Source: Myxococcales bacterium 68-20
GTDB lineage: Bacteria > Myxococcota_A > Polyangia > Polyangiales > Polyangiaceae
DNA: 64,000 nucleotides
Direction of reading: 5' to 3'
Assembly (NCBI GenBank): GCA_001899635.1
Contig: MKVQ01000043.1
Span: 679,962 to 743,961, forward strand
The translations under genes were made by a program, and so were the position numbers. Shown piece by piece: positions 1 to 8,760 of this stretch. Position 1 is the first letter of the stretch, and the number at the start of each line of letters is the position of its first letter. Under the pieces are notes generated by a model that was not told the origin of the DNA, did no database searches, and was given only the letters and a program-made list of their open reading frames with translations.

Positions 1-1264
1 GCATCGTCTTCACCTCTGCGGCCGGGGCGGGAAGCCCCTCCACCTTCACGGCGTGGTACGCATGGTTCTTCGTGCCGTCGCCGGCCTGTCCATGCGAGTT
101 GAGCCCCCAGCAATACACGTCACCCGACGCGCCAACGGCACACCACCGCTGCGGTCGCACCGTGCGCGAGCTGGGCGTGCTGGTCGCGCTGGTCTCGGTC
201 GTAGCGATCTGCACGAGAGGCTCCGGCGCGACGACGGGCTTCGGAAGAGCGTTCACGAGCGGGGACGGCGGATAGTCCTCGGGCAGTCCGGTCGTATCGA
301 TCGCTCCCCAGCAGTAGCCAACGCCCTTCGACGTGGCGCACGCGCTCGTGTTCGTCAGGTCGAGCGACGAGATCGCGGCGAGCCCCGTGGGCGCCGGATG
401 AGGATCGGGGTCGAGAGAAGACACGCGTCCAAGCGGCGGGCTACGACCCCAGCTCCACGTCGACCCGTCCTCGCGGATGACGAACGTGGCGTCGCCGACG
501 ACGACGTCGCGGATCGGCGCGCCGGGCGGGAGGTCGACCGGCGTGGGTGGAAGTAATCCGCCGCGGGGGATCGGGTCGATCTGCAGGAATGCGTTCTGCC
601 CCCAACAAAGGAGCCCGTCGTCGGTTGCCGCGCATCCGACGAGACGTCCCAGGCCGATCCGCTTTGCAGGCGGGATCGGGACCCTCACGGGCGCGGGCTC
701 AGACGCGTACGCGCCAGCGTCGCCGCGGACGTACACTCCCAGTCCCCAGCACCAGACGTCGCCGCTCGCGCTCCGCGCGCAGTTATGAGCAAGCTCGACG
801 ATGTTCGAGAGGCCGACTACGCGCGCAGGTATCGCGCTTTCGGTGATCCCCGCATCGTCACCGCGACCGAGCTGCCCATCGTTGTTTGCGCCCCAGCACG
901 CAACGGTACCGTCGTCGAGCAGCGCGCAGAAGCCCTCTGCCGGGGCGATTGTCGACGGCCCGCTCAAGACCATCGTCGGGAGCGTCGTCACGAGCGACTT
1001 CGCGCACGGTTGGGACGTGCACACGACGGGGCGGGAGCCACCGTCGAACGCCGCGGCATCACGGAGCGGCGGACCATCGACCTCGGCGTCGACGGCGGGC
1101 TCGGACGTCTCGGGCCCGGCGCCGGCGTCGAGCGAGTCGGAAGGCAGCAGCGGGCCATCCTCCTCGCTGCTCGAGCAGCTTGCGCCGGCTGCTGCACACA
1201 GAGAGCACACCGCGAGCACGACCACCGAAGGACGTCGATCAAGGAGTCGTCTTATGAAACGCAT
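1..1264 (-). CDS. RCC1-repeat lipoprotein, C-terminus beyond window
   Basis: Exported surface or periplasmic protein with RCC1-type beta-propeller repeats; ligand unknown. The frame is open from an ATG at 1264 to the window edge (about 421 codons). The N-terminus is basic (RRLLDRRP), then hydrophobic, ending at a weak lipobox Cys near residue 30. An Asp/Glu/Ala-rich linker follows. From about residue 112 come repeats of the form C-A-x5-G-x-V-x-CWG-x5-GQLG, e.g. CWGANNDGQLGRGD, and later CWGLNSHGQAGDGT. The ATG lies inside the end of the upstream gene (26-nt overlap), so it is the last visible member of the operon headed by the sigma factor. An internal GTG at 1225 is possible but would remove the basic n-region. 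Confidence 0.85.
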   Translation of the reverse strand, partial: MRFIRRLLDRRPSVVVLAVCSLCAAAGASCSSSEEDGPLLPSDSLDAGAGPETSEPAVDAEVDGPPLRDAAAFDGGSRPVVCTSQPCAKSLVTTLPTMVLSGPSTIAPAEGFCALLDDGTVACWGANNDGQLGRGDDAGITESAIPARVVGLSNIVELAHNCARSASGDVWCWGLGVYVRGDAGAYASEPAPVRVPIPPAKRIGLGRLVGCAATDDGLLCWGQNAFLQIDPIPRGGLLPPTPVDLPPGAPIRDVVVGDATFVIREDGSTWSWGRSPPLGRVSSLDPDPHPAPTGLAAISSLDLTNTSACATSKGVGYCWGAIDTTGLPEDYPPSPLVNALPKPVVAPEPLVQIATTETSATSTPSSRTVRPQRWCAVGASGDVYCWGLNSHGQAGDGTKNHAYHAVKVEGLPAPAAEVKTM

Positions 1265-2567
1265 AGCCGTTCCCGGTTGCCCAGATGTTGGTGTCGGAGG
1301 AGCCTCGAACTCTGTACATCGGGGAGCTGATTGGCCTTCCATTCAGCGCGATCGTCGAGACCGCGTAGGTCCCGGCGTCTCCCGTACCCTGTCCTCGAAT
1401 CACGAGACCGAAGGACGTCAGCCAAACGTCGGTGGACGAGCGCCATAGAGAGCGGATGAGGGGGAGCCCGTTGGCGTTGACCGCATTGAACGTCGGGACG
1501 TTGTCCACGGCGGCAGCGACGGTGTCGCCCTCCGCGGAGATCCGCACGATGTCCTTCGACCCCTTCAGACCAGTGATCTGGCCCGGTCCTGTCGCCTGGA
1601 TGTCCGTGAGCAACCCGTGAGCTCCGTCGAGGCGCAGGAAGCCGGCGCGCTCCGCACAGCCGCTACTCCGAACGATTCCATCGGCAACTCGAGCGAATCC
1701 TGCCGGTGTCTTGCGGACGAGCACCGCGCAGTTCGGTTCTACGAGATATTCCCCGATGGCGTCGCTTCGCACCGCGGCGAACCAGACGTCGTCGGCGCTG
1801 GATCCGGCAGCGCTCACGAAGAACAGGTGATCGGACGCCACGTCCAAATCGTCGGCCACGTACTCCGCGACCCACTCGGGAGCGCCGCCGTCGTTACTCG
1901 TCCAGTGGTAGACGGTATTCGAGTACCAGGCATAGACGTTGCTCCCGTCTGTCCCCCATACGCCGAGCGCTGGATATTTCTCCTGCAACGACGGGTTCCT
2001 CGGGTAGCCATGATCGTGCGATGCGTGTGCAGCCTCGCCGACGTGGCTGTTGTCGTCGAGCCGCTGGCGTGACCACGACCAGCCCGTCGCGGGAGGGGAA
2101 AGCCTCGTCCCGCGATAGATGAACGAGGGCGCGACCGCGTAGTAGACCGTGTCGTCGTTCGGAGCCCAGATCGTCCCAGCGTACTTGCCGCCGACCTCAT
2201 TCTGGGTGTTGTCGTCGATGTAACTCCAACCGGAGCCGCCGTCCTTCCACTCGAGAACCTTCACGCCGAGCGTGGGGCTCTCCGCGATGGCAAAGGCGCG
2301 GCCCGGAAGAGGCCAGACGTCCTTGATCATGAGGTCGCTGTCGGGCAGCGGTGTCATGCACCATCCGGCCTTGCTGCACGTGGAGACTGCAGCATCCGTC
2401 TCGACGCTGTCAGACGCGTCGTCGCTTGGAGCTGCATCGAGAGCCGGCGCAACGACACCACCATCCTGAGTCGGCGATTCGTCCGGCCCGAGCTCGTCCG
2501 AGCTCGCACACGCAGCGAACGCCGTGAGCGCGGACGACGCAGCCGCGAAAAGAACAACTGCTCTCAC
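1239..2567 (-). CDS. beta-propeller-like lipoprotein
   Basis: Predicted exported lipoprotein of about 442 aa with no assignable enzymatic activity. The start is a GTG at 2567 that overlaps the stop of the upstream gene (GTGA), with GGAGG a few bases before it. Longer upstream frames would run through the neighbour. The N-terminus is a signal peptide ending in a lipobox (LTAFAAC), followed by an acidic Ser/Asp linker and then about 370 residues with repeated Trp/Gly motifs such as SSADDVWFAAV and DTNIWATGNGYAF. These resemble the D-V-W-A-V-G repeats of myxobacterial propeller proteins. It is the second of two adjacent propeller paralogues, which probably arose by duplication. The fold is inferred from repeats, not proven. 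Confidence 0.85.
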   Translation of the reverse strand: MRAVVLFAAASSALTAFAACASSDELGPDESPTQDGGVVAPALDAAPSDDASDSVETDAAVSTCSKAGWCMTPLPDSDLMIKDVWPLPGRAFAIAESPTLGVKVLEWKDGGSGWSYIDDNTQNEVGGKYAGTIWAPNDDTVYYAVAPSFIYRGTRLSPPATGWSWSRQRLDDNSHVGEAAHASHDHGYPRNPSLQEKYPALGVWGTDGSNVYAWYSNTVYHWTSNDGGAPEWVAEYVADDLDVASDHLFFVSAAGSSADDVWFAAVRSDAIGEYLVEPNCAVLVRKTPAGFARVADGIVRSSGCAERAGFLRLDGAHGLLTDIQATGPGQITGLKGSKDIVRISAEGDTVAAAVDNVPTFNAVNANGLPLIRSLWRSSTDVWLTSFGLVIRGQGTGDAGTYAVSTIALNGRPISSPMYRVRGSSDTNIWATGNGYAFHKTTP

Positions 2568-3796
2568 GGCTTGCCTCCGAGCGAGAGGAAGACACCATGC
2601 CCGCCGATCCACACGTGGCCCGGCGCGGCCGTCCAAACGGTGTAAAGGTCCGGCCGACGCGGACCGAGGCCGGCGATCTTCATGCGCGACCAGCGCGTTC
2701 CGTCGTAGTGAAGAACGACCGCACCATCGCCGACGGCCCACACGTCGGAAGACGACGTACCCCAGACCGCGTTGAGGTGTCTGATCGTCGGGACGTCGGA
2801 GACGATGTCCCAATCATGGGCGCCGCCGGTGTAGTGGCGGATCGTTCCGCTCCCGCCGACAGCCCACGCCTCCGACTCCGACGCCACCCAGACTCCGCGA
2901 AGCCCGTTCCGCGTTTTGGTGTCGAACAATGCGTACTCCGGCTTGGCTTCTTGCGCGCCCGTGACGCGGGCGGCAACACCGTTGTCTCCGACGGCCCACA
3001 GGACGTCGGTAGAGATGCCGTGGATGCTCGTCATCCCATAGAAGAACCGGGATGGATCGACGCCGACGGCCACTTCGAACCCGGACGGTGAACGGCGCAT
3101 GCGCCAGAGACCGCAGCTCCGCAGCGCCTGGTTCGGGTCGCTCGACCGCGCCGCCAACCAGAGCCACTCCGCGTCGGGTGCGGCCGAGGCACTCACGAGC
3201 ACCGTGGAGGGCCAAGTGTTGTACCTGGCGTCGATGGTCGCGGTCTTTTGGATCGTCCAGCCGTCGGGAGAGACGCCTGCGTCCGGGACGCTGATGCCGC
3301 GCGTGTGGAGGACCTCGGGTTGCCCGAACGCGACCTCGACGTCGGACAGCCAAAGTGCCACGAGCGTATCGTGCGTGCCCGATGCCGAACGCGCCCACGA
3401 CGTGCCGTCGAAGTGAGCGATGGCGCCGGCGCCGCCCGCCACCCAGACATCGTTCGCGGAGCGGCCGCGGATGACGTTGACCCGCGTGCGCAGGTCGAAT
3501 TCTCCGCCGGCAATGCCCGGATCGAAGGGACCATACGAGCACAGGGCATCGGGCACGCAGCTCTCGGGGAAAAACTCGCAGTCGGCGCAGGGAGCGTCGG
3601 CACCACTGTCGGTGGCATCGCCGTCGTCGAGACCGCCGTCGGCGCCCCGCACCGTCTCCTCGCCGGAAGCTGGCTCGATTGTCACCGCGGGACCGTTGGT
3701 CGCGCACGCGGCGACGAGGGCAGCCGAGGGCGCGGCCACCACCGCGCCCAGGGCGAGCCACAGCGCTCGCGCGTTCGATCGGCTTCGAGAAATCAT
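2564..3796 (-). CDS. beta-propeller lipoprotein with VWAVG repeats
   Basis: Predicted exported lipoprotein of 410 aa. The signal peptide ends at a Cys in LVAAC (about residue 31), followed by an Asp/Gly-rich linker and a Cys cluster (CADCEFFPESC). The rest carries several blades marked by S-x-N-D-V-W-V-A-G-x-G-A-I-x-H-F-D-G and S-S-D-V-W-A-V-G, a pattern shared with photosystem-stability/BNR-like propellers in myxobacteria. The ATG start overlaps the stop of the upstream Cys-rich gene (ATGA), and its own stop overlaps the next start (GTGA), so translation is probably coupled. No catalytic residues are evident. A structural or adhesive surface role is inferred. Confidence 0.87.
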   Translation of the reverse strand: MISRSRSNARALWLALGAVVAAPSAALVAACATNGPAVTIEPASGEETVRGADGGLDDGDATDSGADAPCADCEFFPESCVPDALCSYGPFDPGIAGGEFDLRTRVNVIRGRSANDVWVAGGAGAIAHFDGTSWARSASGTHDTLVALWLSDVEVAFGQPEVLHTRGISVPDAGVSPDGWTIQKTATIDARYNTWPSTVLVSASAAPDAEWLWLAARSSDPNQALRSCGLWRMRRSPSGFEVAVGVDPSRFFYGMTSIHGISTDVLWAVGDNGVAARVTGAQEAKPEYALFDTKTRNGLRGVWVASESEAWAVGGSGTIRHYTGGAHDWDIVSDVPTIRHLNAVWGTSSSDVWAVGDGAVVLHYDGTRWSRMKIAGLGPRRPDLYTVWTAAPGHVWIGGHGVFLSLGGKP

Positions 3797-5007
3797 CGCG
3801 CAAGGCCTCCGTCGCCGTCATCGCAAGGCGCCACGACGCACTGTCCGCGTACGCAGGCTTGTCCTTTGATCGCGTTGCAGACGACGCCACATCCTCCGCA
3901 GTTCTGCGGATCGCTCAGCGTGTTCACCTCGCAATCGGGGTTGCCGTCACAGTCGGCTCGCCCCAGTGGGCAGTGCCTCACGCACGAGCCGTGCTCGCAG
4001 CTCCCATCACACTTCAGGCCGCAGCCGCCGCAGTTGTCGGCGTCGGTCGTCACGTCGATGCAGAGGCCCCTGCATTCCACCGGCAGAGGAATGGTGACGT
4101 CGCCGTCCGGTCCGTGAACGACGACCGTCCCCGGTGACTTGCACTCCCCGCAGAAGGTCTGTCCTTCTTCGCATCCGCAGTAAGCTTTCGGCTGGGTCTC
4201 AGGCGTTCGCAAGCACGTCTGGCCCCTCGCGGTGCAGTCGTCGCCGCAACCGGCGCAGTCGGTGTCCGTGCCGGCCGGCGTCTCGCAGCCATTCGCCAAC
4301 AATCCATCGCAATTGGCCCAGCCGACTTCGCATTTGAGCTGACCGCACTCGCCCTTCAGGCACCCGAAATACATATGGTCCGGACGGACGCCGCCATCCC
4401 CAGCGGGATCGCACGCATTGAAACAAGCACCGCAATTCTCGTCGTCGCTATTCGTATTGAGGCAAAGATTGAATCCCCATTCCGGCGGGAGGTCGCAGAG
4501 CGTGAGCCCCGACGGACAGCCACACTTCCCCATGATACAAGGATAATCGGGATCCGGACACTTTACACCGCAAGCACCGCAGTTGTCGTTGGTGCCCGAT
4601 ATGGTCTCACAGCCGTTGTCGGGGACGCCGTCGCAATCGAGACGGGGCTGTAACCCAGCGAACGAACATGTCATCACGCATTGGCCGTCAACGCAGGAGA
4701 AGTGCTCGTTGAAGGTGCTCGCGGGACACGAGGCGCCACACGCTCCGCAGTTGAGAGGGTCCGTCTTCAGGTCGACGTCGCAGGGGAAGAACGACTCCGG
4801 ACAGGTCGTCCACCCCGCTGGGCACTGATTCGACGGGCAATACGACGTGAGCCCAGCCTCGAACGAGACCTCGGCGCCAGAGTCAGGCTCGACGAACGAC
4901 GGAACCGAGGCCGGAGCCCTGTAGTCGCCGATATTCCTCGCGTCGCTGCAGCTCGCAGCCAGAACGAGCACGGAGATTGTCGTGAGGCAGAGCGTCTTGC
5001 GGCTCAT
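3793..5007 (-). CDS. Cys-rich repeat lipoprotein (NCGACGxxC repeats)
   Basis: Exported lipoprotein of 404 aa. The signal peptide MSRKTLCLTTISVLVLAASC contains a clear lipobox (LAASC). The mature part is built of about seven Cys-rich modules of the type P-x-NCGACGxxC and CDG-x-x-NGCET, probably disulfide-stapled and surface exposed. Such proteins are often misnamed tryptophan synthase alpha chain in databases; there is no TrpA similarity here. The ATG overlaps the upstream stop (ATGA) and the stop overlaps the downstream ATG, placing it inside the sigma-factor operon. The function is unknown; metal or ligand binding and a structural role are both possible. Confidence 0.88.
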   Translation of the reverse strand: MSRKTLCLTTISVLVLAASCSDARNIGDYRAPASVPSFVEPDSGAEVSFEAGLTSYCPSNQCPAGWTTCPESFFPCDVDLKTDPLNCGACGASCPASTFNEHFSCVDGQCVMTCSFAGLQPRLDCDGVPDNGCETISGTNDNCGACGVKCPDPDYPCIMGKCGCPSGLTLCDLPPEWGFNLCLNTNSDDENCGACFNACDPAGDGGVRPDHMYFGCLKGECGQLKCEVGWANCDGLLANGCETPAGTDTDCAGCGDDCTARGQTCLRTPETQPKAYCGCEEGQTFCGECKSPGTVVVHGPDGDVTIPLPVECRGLCIDVTTDADNCGGCGLKCDGSCEHGSCVRHCPLGRADCDGNPDCEVNTLSDPQNCGGCGVVCNAIKGQACVRGQCVVAPCDDGDGGLAR

Positions 5008-5732
5008 GGCGTTCCCTCGGAGGCATGCGTGCGCGCCGCGGCGTCGAGCGCATCGTCGACGCGCTGCCGGTAGGCCGAGCCCGCGAATGTCGAGAAGAAC
5101 CTCTCGGCGCGTCCGCGCGCTTCGGCCATGCGCTCGAGTCGTACGAGGGCCTCGATCGCGATGACCTCGCGCTCCTCGACGAGCACTCCGTTCGGGAAGC
5201 GACGCGCATGCTCGGCCGCAAACGCGAGCGCTTGCGCTGGATCCGAAGAGATCGCGGCGTGCGCGCGCTGGAGGAGCGCGCCTTCGGACATCTCCTCACC
5301 GGGCGACGCCTTGACGCTATCGGGGCTGCCTTTGCGCACCTCCGGAGGCCGCTTCGAGTCCGGCAGGGCATGGATGTCCGTCGTCGGGATCTTCGTCGCC
5401 TCGCTCACGGGTTCCCGCACGGAGGGCTCCACTTCCAACGCCGACGTAGTCGCCGGCTCCTCATGAACGAGAGGTTCGCTCTTCGATGACGTCACGAGCG
5501 AGGTGCCCTTCTCGTCGAACATTTGCGTCATTGCGAATACGCCCAAGCCGACGGCGGAGACGGCGACGATGGCGGCCATACGCGGACGAATGAGCGAGCG
5601 AGTCGAAGCACCGGGCGGGGGCAGGTGCGCGACCACGTCGTCGGCGACACGCGACAGCGTCGAGAGCGACGGTTCGTCTCGGAGAGCCGCAGAGACGAGC
5701 CCATCGACGGTGGGAGGGACGCGTTCCTTCAC
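5004..5732 (-). CDS. one-pass membrane protein, candidate anti-sigma factor
   Basis: Protein of about 242 aa starting at a GTG (5732) that overlaps the sigma-factor stop (GTGA). Residues 1-50 are cytoplasmic and helical, and 51-72 form a single membrane helix (MAAIVAVSAVGLGVFAM). A Glu/Ser/Thr-rich linker follows, and about the last 90 residues are helical and resemble tetratricopeptide repeats (ALLQRAHAAISSDP, EREVIAIEALVRLERM). The position right behind an ECF sigma gene and the single-pass topology fit an anti-sigma factor. However, no zinc-binding HxxxCxxC motif is present, so this role is inferred from context. It could instead be an assembly or sensing partner of the downstream lipoproteins. 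Confidence 0.8.
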   Translation of the reverse strand: MKERVPPTVDGLVSAALRDEPSLSTLSRVADDVVAHLPPPGASTRSLIRPRMAAIVAVSAVGLGVFAMTQMFDEKGTSLVTSSKSEPLVHEEPATTSALEVEPSVREPVSEATKIPTTDIHALPDSKRPPEVRKGSPDSVKASPGEEMSEGALLQRAHAAISSDPAQALAFAAEHARRFPNGVLVEEREVIAIEALVRLERMAEARGRAERFFSTFAGSAYRQRVDDALDAAARTHASEGTP

Positions 5733-6265
5733 GTGTTCACCAGCGCCTTCTCGAGCCCCGCGCACGCGCGCCGGTACCGGGAGTAAGCGGTCGACAACGG
5801 ACAGCGGGCGATCTTTGCAACCTGTTCCATCGGCATTTCTTCGACCCGGTGGAGGACGAATATGGTTCGACAGTCCTCGTCGAGACGATCGAGGAGAGAG
5901 AGGAGTAGCTTCTGCGCATGAGCGAGCTCGAGCCCCTCCTCTTGCGAGGGCGGAGCGACGGGCTCCGGCATTTCATCGACGAGCAGCTCTCGATGGCGAC
6001 GCGCTCGCCGACGGTAGTTCTTCGCGTGGTTGAGACAGATGGCGCGGAGCCACGGCCGAAGCCCATTGTCGGCGAGGTCGCCGAGCTTCCGATGGGCGGT
6101 CGTGAAGACCTCCTGGCAGATGTCCTCGAGGTCCTGGTCGCCGACGCCGAGATAGCGAAGGAGCCGCCAGACGTACCTGCCGTGCGAATGGACGATCTCG
6201 CGCATGCAGGGAGCCTGATGGACCAGGCTCGTTCGATCCGGTGAAACCATCCGCACCGCAGTCAT
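5729..6265 (-). CDS. ECF-type RNA polymerase sigma factor
   Basis: Sigma-70 family ECF factor of 178 aa that would direct RNA polymerase to a dedicated promoter set. Region 2 spans about residues 25-90 (RYVWRLLRYLGV, DICQEVFTTAHRKL, RPWLRAICLNHAKNYRR). Region 4 spans about 117-173 (LDEDCRTIFVLHRVEEMPM, then the helix-turn-helix VAKIARCPLSTAYSRYRRA). The gene heads a chain of overlapping genes for a membrane protein and four lipoproteins, so it probably autoregulates this operon in response to an envelope signal. The ATG at 6265 is supported by family length. I saw no clear promoter motif upstream. Confidence 0.93.
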   Translation of the reverse strand: MTAVRMVSPDRTSLVHQAPCMREIVHSHGRYVWRLLRYLGVGDQDLEDICQEVFTTAHRKLGDLADNGLRPWLRAICLNHAKNYRRRARRHRELLVDEMPEPVAPPSQEEGLELAHAQKLLLSLLDRLDEDCRTIFVLHRVEEMPMEQVAKIARCPLSTAYSRYRRACAGLEKALVNT

Positions 6266-6343
6266 TGGCTACCATCCCCTATGTCCGGGTCCGGCCAGCA
6301 TTCCAACGCGCGGACGAAAATCGACGCAGCGAGCTCAGACGCT

Positions 6344-7393
6344 TCAGGGCAGCGTGTGCCAGACGAGACCGACAGCAAGCTCGGACGTGAGCCACGGCAC
6401 GGCGAACGACGTCCGCTCCTCGCCTCCCGGCGCGAAGTACTTGAACGAGGGTGACGTCGGCGAAAACCGGGCCGTCGCCGCCGCGTAGGCGCTGACGGCC
6501 CCCAACCGCACGCGACCTTCGACGCGAAGTGGAAGCACGCCGAAGACGAGTCCGCCGACGTTCGAACGCGGGCCGATAGGCTGAGCTTGCAGCGCGGCGA
6601 GATGAGCTCCGCCGCAGATGTGAACCTCGACGTCGGAGCGTGCGAGGCCGAGCGGACAAACCTCGGCGCCGCCCAAGAAGCCACGCACGACGATCCCCTC
6701 CCCTGGAACCGTCGCTTGTTCGACCCCGAACGGATACGCCGTCGCGCGAACGACGATGGGCACGAACCGAGGAGGACGAACCAGCCCGAACAGTGTGGGG
6801 CCGACGGTTGGGCTCGGCATGAAACCGAGGGCCGCGCTGCCGCCGAGCCCGAGCTCGAGCGTCCACGGACGCCCTTGCGGTGCGGACGGCAGCGGGAGCG
6901 GAGCGAGCCTCGCTCCCTCTGGCGACTGCCATCGAGGAAGCGGTGATAGTTCGACGAGCTCATCCGATCCCCTGCCGTGCACCGCGTTGCGCACCCGCGG
7001 AGTCTCGACGAGCAAGACGAGCGCGACGATCAATGAGTCATCGAGAGCCCTGCACGAGCGCGCGGACAACTCGAACGTTCGCTTGCCGAGCGGGCGACCG
7101 ACCGCGTCGCGCAGCACGAGCTCGGTTCGAAAACCCTCCGCGCGCGGCTCGATGCGTCCGATGATCGAGAAATCCGCGTCCTTGCGATCGAGCGTCAGCA
7201 CCGCATCGGTGCTCACGCGTGCGCGGGTCTCGATCAGCAGCTCGTCAGGGGAGATGCAATGCTCGGCACCAGGTGCCCGCGTCCACTCCACGACGACTTG
7301 CGCTGGACGCGGAGGCTGTTCGGCGCGTGCAATCTCCGCGCACGCTGAGACCGCGACCCCCAAGAGAACGGCGGTGCGGCACACAGATGCCAA
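6344..7393 (-). CDS. exported protein of unknown function, possible OM barrel
   Basis: Protein of about 349 aa with an N-terminal signal peptide (hydrophobic LLGVAVSACAEIARA, cleavage after ARA). The first half contains alternating beta/helix segments with a R-S-C-R-A-L-D-D-S-L-I-V-A-L-V-L-L core. The second half is Gly/Pro and aromatic rich and ends in alternating hydrophobic residues (SELAVGLVWHTLP), typical of an outer-membrane beta-barrel. The start is a TTG at 7393; an internal GTG is an alternative. It lies 78 bp upstream of the sigma gene on the same strand, and this N-domain/barrel architecture often accompanies myxobacterial ECF operons. Its role is unknown. Confidence 0.75.
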   Translation of the reverse strand: MASVCRTAVLLGVAVSACAEIARAEQPPRPAQVVVEWTRAPGAEHCISPDELLIETRARVSTDAVLTLDRKDADFSIIGRIEPRAEGFRTELVLRDAVGRPLGKRTFELSARSCRALDDSLIVALVLLVETPRVRNAVHGRGSDELVELSPLPRWQSPEGARLAPLPLPSAPQGRPWTLELGLGGSAALGFMPSPTVGPTLFGLVRPPRFVPIVVRATAYPFGVEQATVPGEGIVVRGFLGGAEVCPLGLARSDVEVHICGGAHLAALQAQPIGPRSNVGGLVFGVLPLRVEGRVRLGAVSAYAAATARFSPTSPSFKYFAPGGEERTSFAVPWLTSELAVGLVWHTLP

Positions 7394-7502
7394 CGACCAC
7401 GGAGTCTACACGAGACGCCTCACCTGCGGGTCGTCTCAGTGGACGTCCCCAAGCGGAACCGGACAAGCGCAACGGGATCGCGTTCGACCTCGTCGCGAGA
7501 TG

Positions 7503-7859
7503 CTAGTCGCCCCGCGGTCCGAGCACGATGATCATCATCCCGATGACGGCAACTCCCGCGCCGACCATGTCCCAGCGGGTCGGACGCTCGCCTTCGACGA
7601 TCCAGAGCCAGAAGAGCGCCGTCGCGATGTAGACACCTCCGTACGCTGCATAGGTTCGCGCCGCCCCGGTTGGGTGAAGCGTCAGCAGCCACGCGAAGAC
7701 CGCGAGCGAGATCGTCGCGGGGAGCAGCAACCACGGCGCCCCGCCCTTCCGAAGCCAGAGGTAGGGCAGGTAACAGCCGACGATCTCGGCGAGCGCGGTC
7801 GCTACAAACAGGACACCGGTACGACCAACGGTCGACAGCGCGGAGCTGGCGGCCGACAT
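7503..7859 (-). CDS. YnfA/UPF0060 family small membrane protein
   Basis: Small integral membrane protein of 118 aa, close to the usual 106-110 aa of the UPF0060 (YnfA) family. Four membrane helices are visible: [56 protein letters not shown] and the C-terminal [17 protein letters not shown]. Family hallmarks are [14 protein letters not shown] and the Y-A-A-Y-G-G-V-Y-I loop. The family is related to SMR-type drug exporters, and a transport role is likely but the substrate is unknown. The ATG overlaps the stop of the broken MerR-like frame (TGATG), suggesting it was once translationally coupled to its regulator. Confidence 0.9.
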   Translation of the reverse strand: MSAASSALSTVGRTGVLFVATALAEIVGCYLPYLWLRKGGAPWLLLPATISLAVFAWLLTLHPTGAARTYAAYGGVYIATALFWLWIVEGERPTRWDMVGAGVAVIGMMIIVLGPRGD

Positions 7860-8092
7860 CAGTTCTGCCGTCCCTTGGGTGTGTTCGGAGCCGTCCTTCG
7901 TGCAACCTTCGGCGCGCGATCGACGAGACCGCATTCGCCGCGACCACATCGACGGAGCGTCTCACGAAGCCGCTCTCGAACGGCCACGAGCGACGCGTTG
8001 CGCTCCTCGAAGACGAGATATCCAGACGCGCGGCGCGGTGCGATGGACACGCCGGCTCGTGCCGCCACCTCGCCGATCTCGAGCCTTTCCAT
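7859..8092 (-). pseudogene. MerR-family regulator with internal deletion
   Basis: A 77-codon frame that begins like a MerR regulator (MERLEIGEVAARAGVSIA). It then jumps straight to the wing-like segment PRRASGYLVFEE and to a C-terminal dimerization-like tail with Cys ([20 protein letters not shown]). Intact MerR proteins have about 120-145 residues, and the recognition helix (usually xTLRYYERxGL) and much of the middle are missing. The stop overlaps the ynfA-like start, so this was probably its regulator. An internal deletion most likely destroyed DNA binding. A functional mini-protein is possible but unlikely. Confidence 0.6.
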
Positions 8093-8144
8093 GCGGCTAC
8101 CATAGCCGCGTCCACTCTGGAGTCGAGGCCAGAGTCCCGATCGC

Positions 8145-8690
8145 TTGCGTGCGCAACGTGCTTCCCATGCTGTCCGCGTTGCCCTGGTAGAGCGGATCGT
8201 CCGAAGTGGCGAGCGAATGACCAGGATGATCGAACAGATTCTCGATCTCGCCCGAAGCCGATTGGGCAAGGGCATCCCGCTGGAACGCAAGCCATGCAAC
8301 CTATTGGACCTCGTCGCCAACATCGTGGACGAGATGCAAGCGGCCCATCCAGACCACGCGTTCAAGTGGACCGGCAAGGCCGCATGCGAGGGCTCTTGGG
8401 ACTCGGATCGGCTCGGACAGGTTGTCTCCAATCTCCTCGGGAACGCTTTGGAGCATGGGGATCGGGTGAGCCCGGTCGAGGTGTCGATGGCCTCGACGCC
8501 GCAAGAGGCGGAGCTGAGCGTGCGGAATCTGGGACCGCCCATCCCTACCGAAATGCTTGGGACGATCTTCGACCCCTACCGGCAAGGGACTCGCCAAGCA
8601 AAGTCGACGGAACTCGGGCTCGGCCTGTTCATCTCCAAGGAGATCGTCGAGGCGCATGGACCAGCTCGACCACCCAGCCGCGCGGACGAA
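8145..8690 (+). pseudogene. sensor histidine kinase fragment
   Basis: The frame encodes the second helix of a HisKA domain (RIVRSGERMTRMIEQILDLA). A HATPase_c domain follows, with N-box VVSNLLGNALEHG, an altered G1-like segment (SVRNLGPPIP), F-box IFDPYRQG and G2 box TELGLGLFISKEIVEAHG. The phospho-accepting His helix (HDLRNPL-type) and all sensory domains are absent upstream. After SKEIVEAHG the frame leaves the family (GGR-type continuation missing), which points to a frameshift and 3' truncation. The remainder runs to about 8966 without similarity. It is a decayed kinase, most like the GAF/PAS hybrid kinases common in myxobacteria. Confidence 0.65.
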
Positions 8691-8760
8691 TTGTGTCGTG
8701 TGCCACGTGGCCTACCGACTACGGGGGTTCTGGACCGGGGATTGACCTCGGCCTCGCGGC

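Noticed and set aside
3793-5007. Tryptophan synthase alpha chain
   Set aside because: This is a common misannotation of Cys-rich myxobacterial lipoproteins; no TIM-barrel motifs are present.
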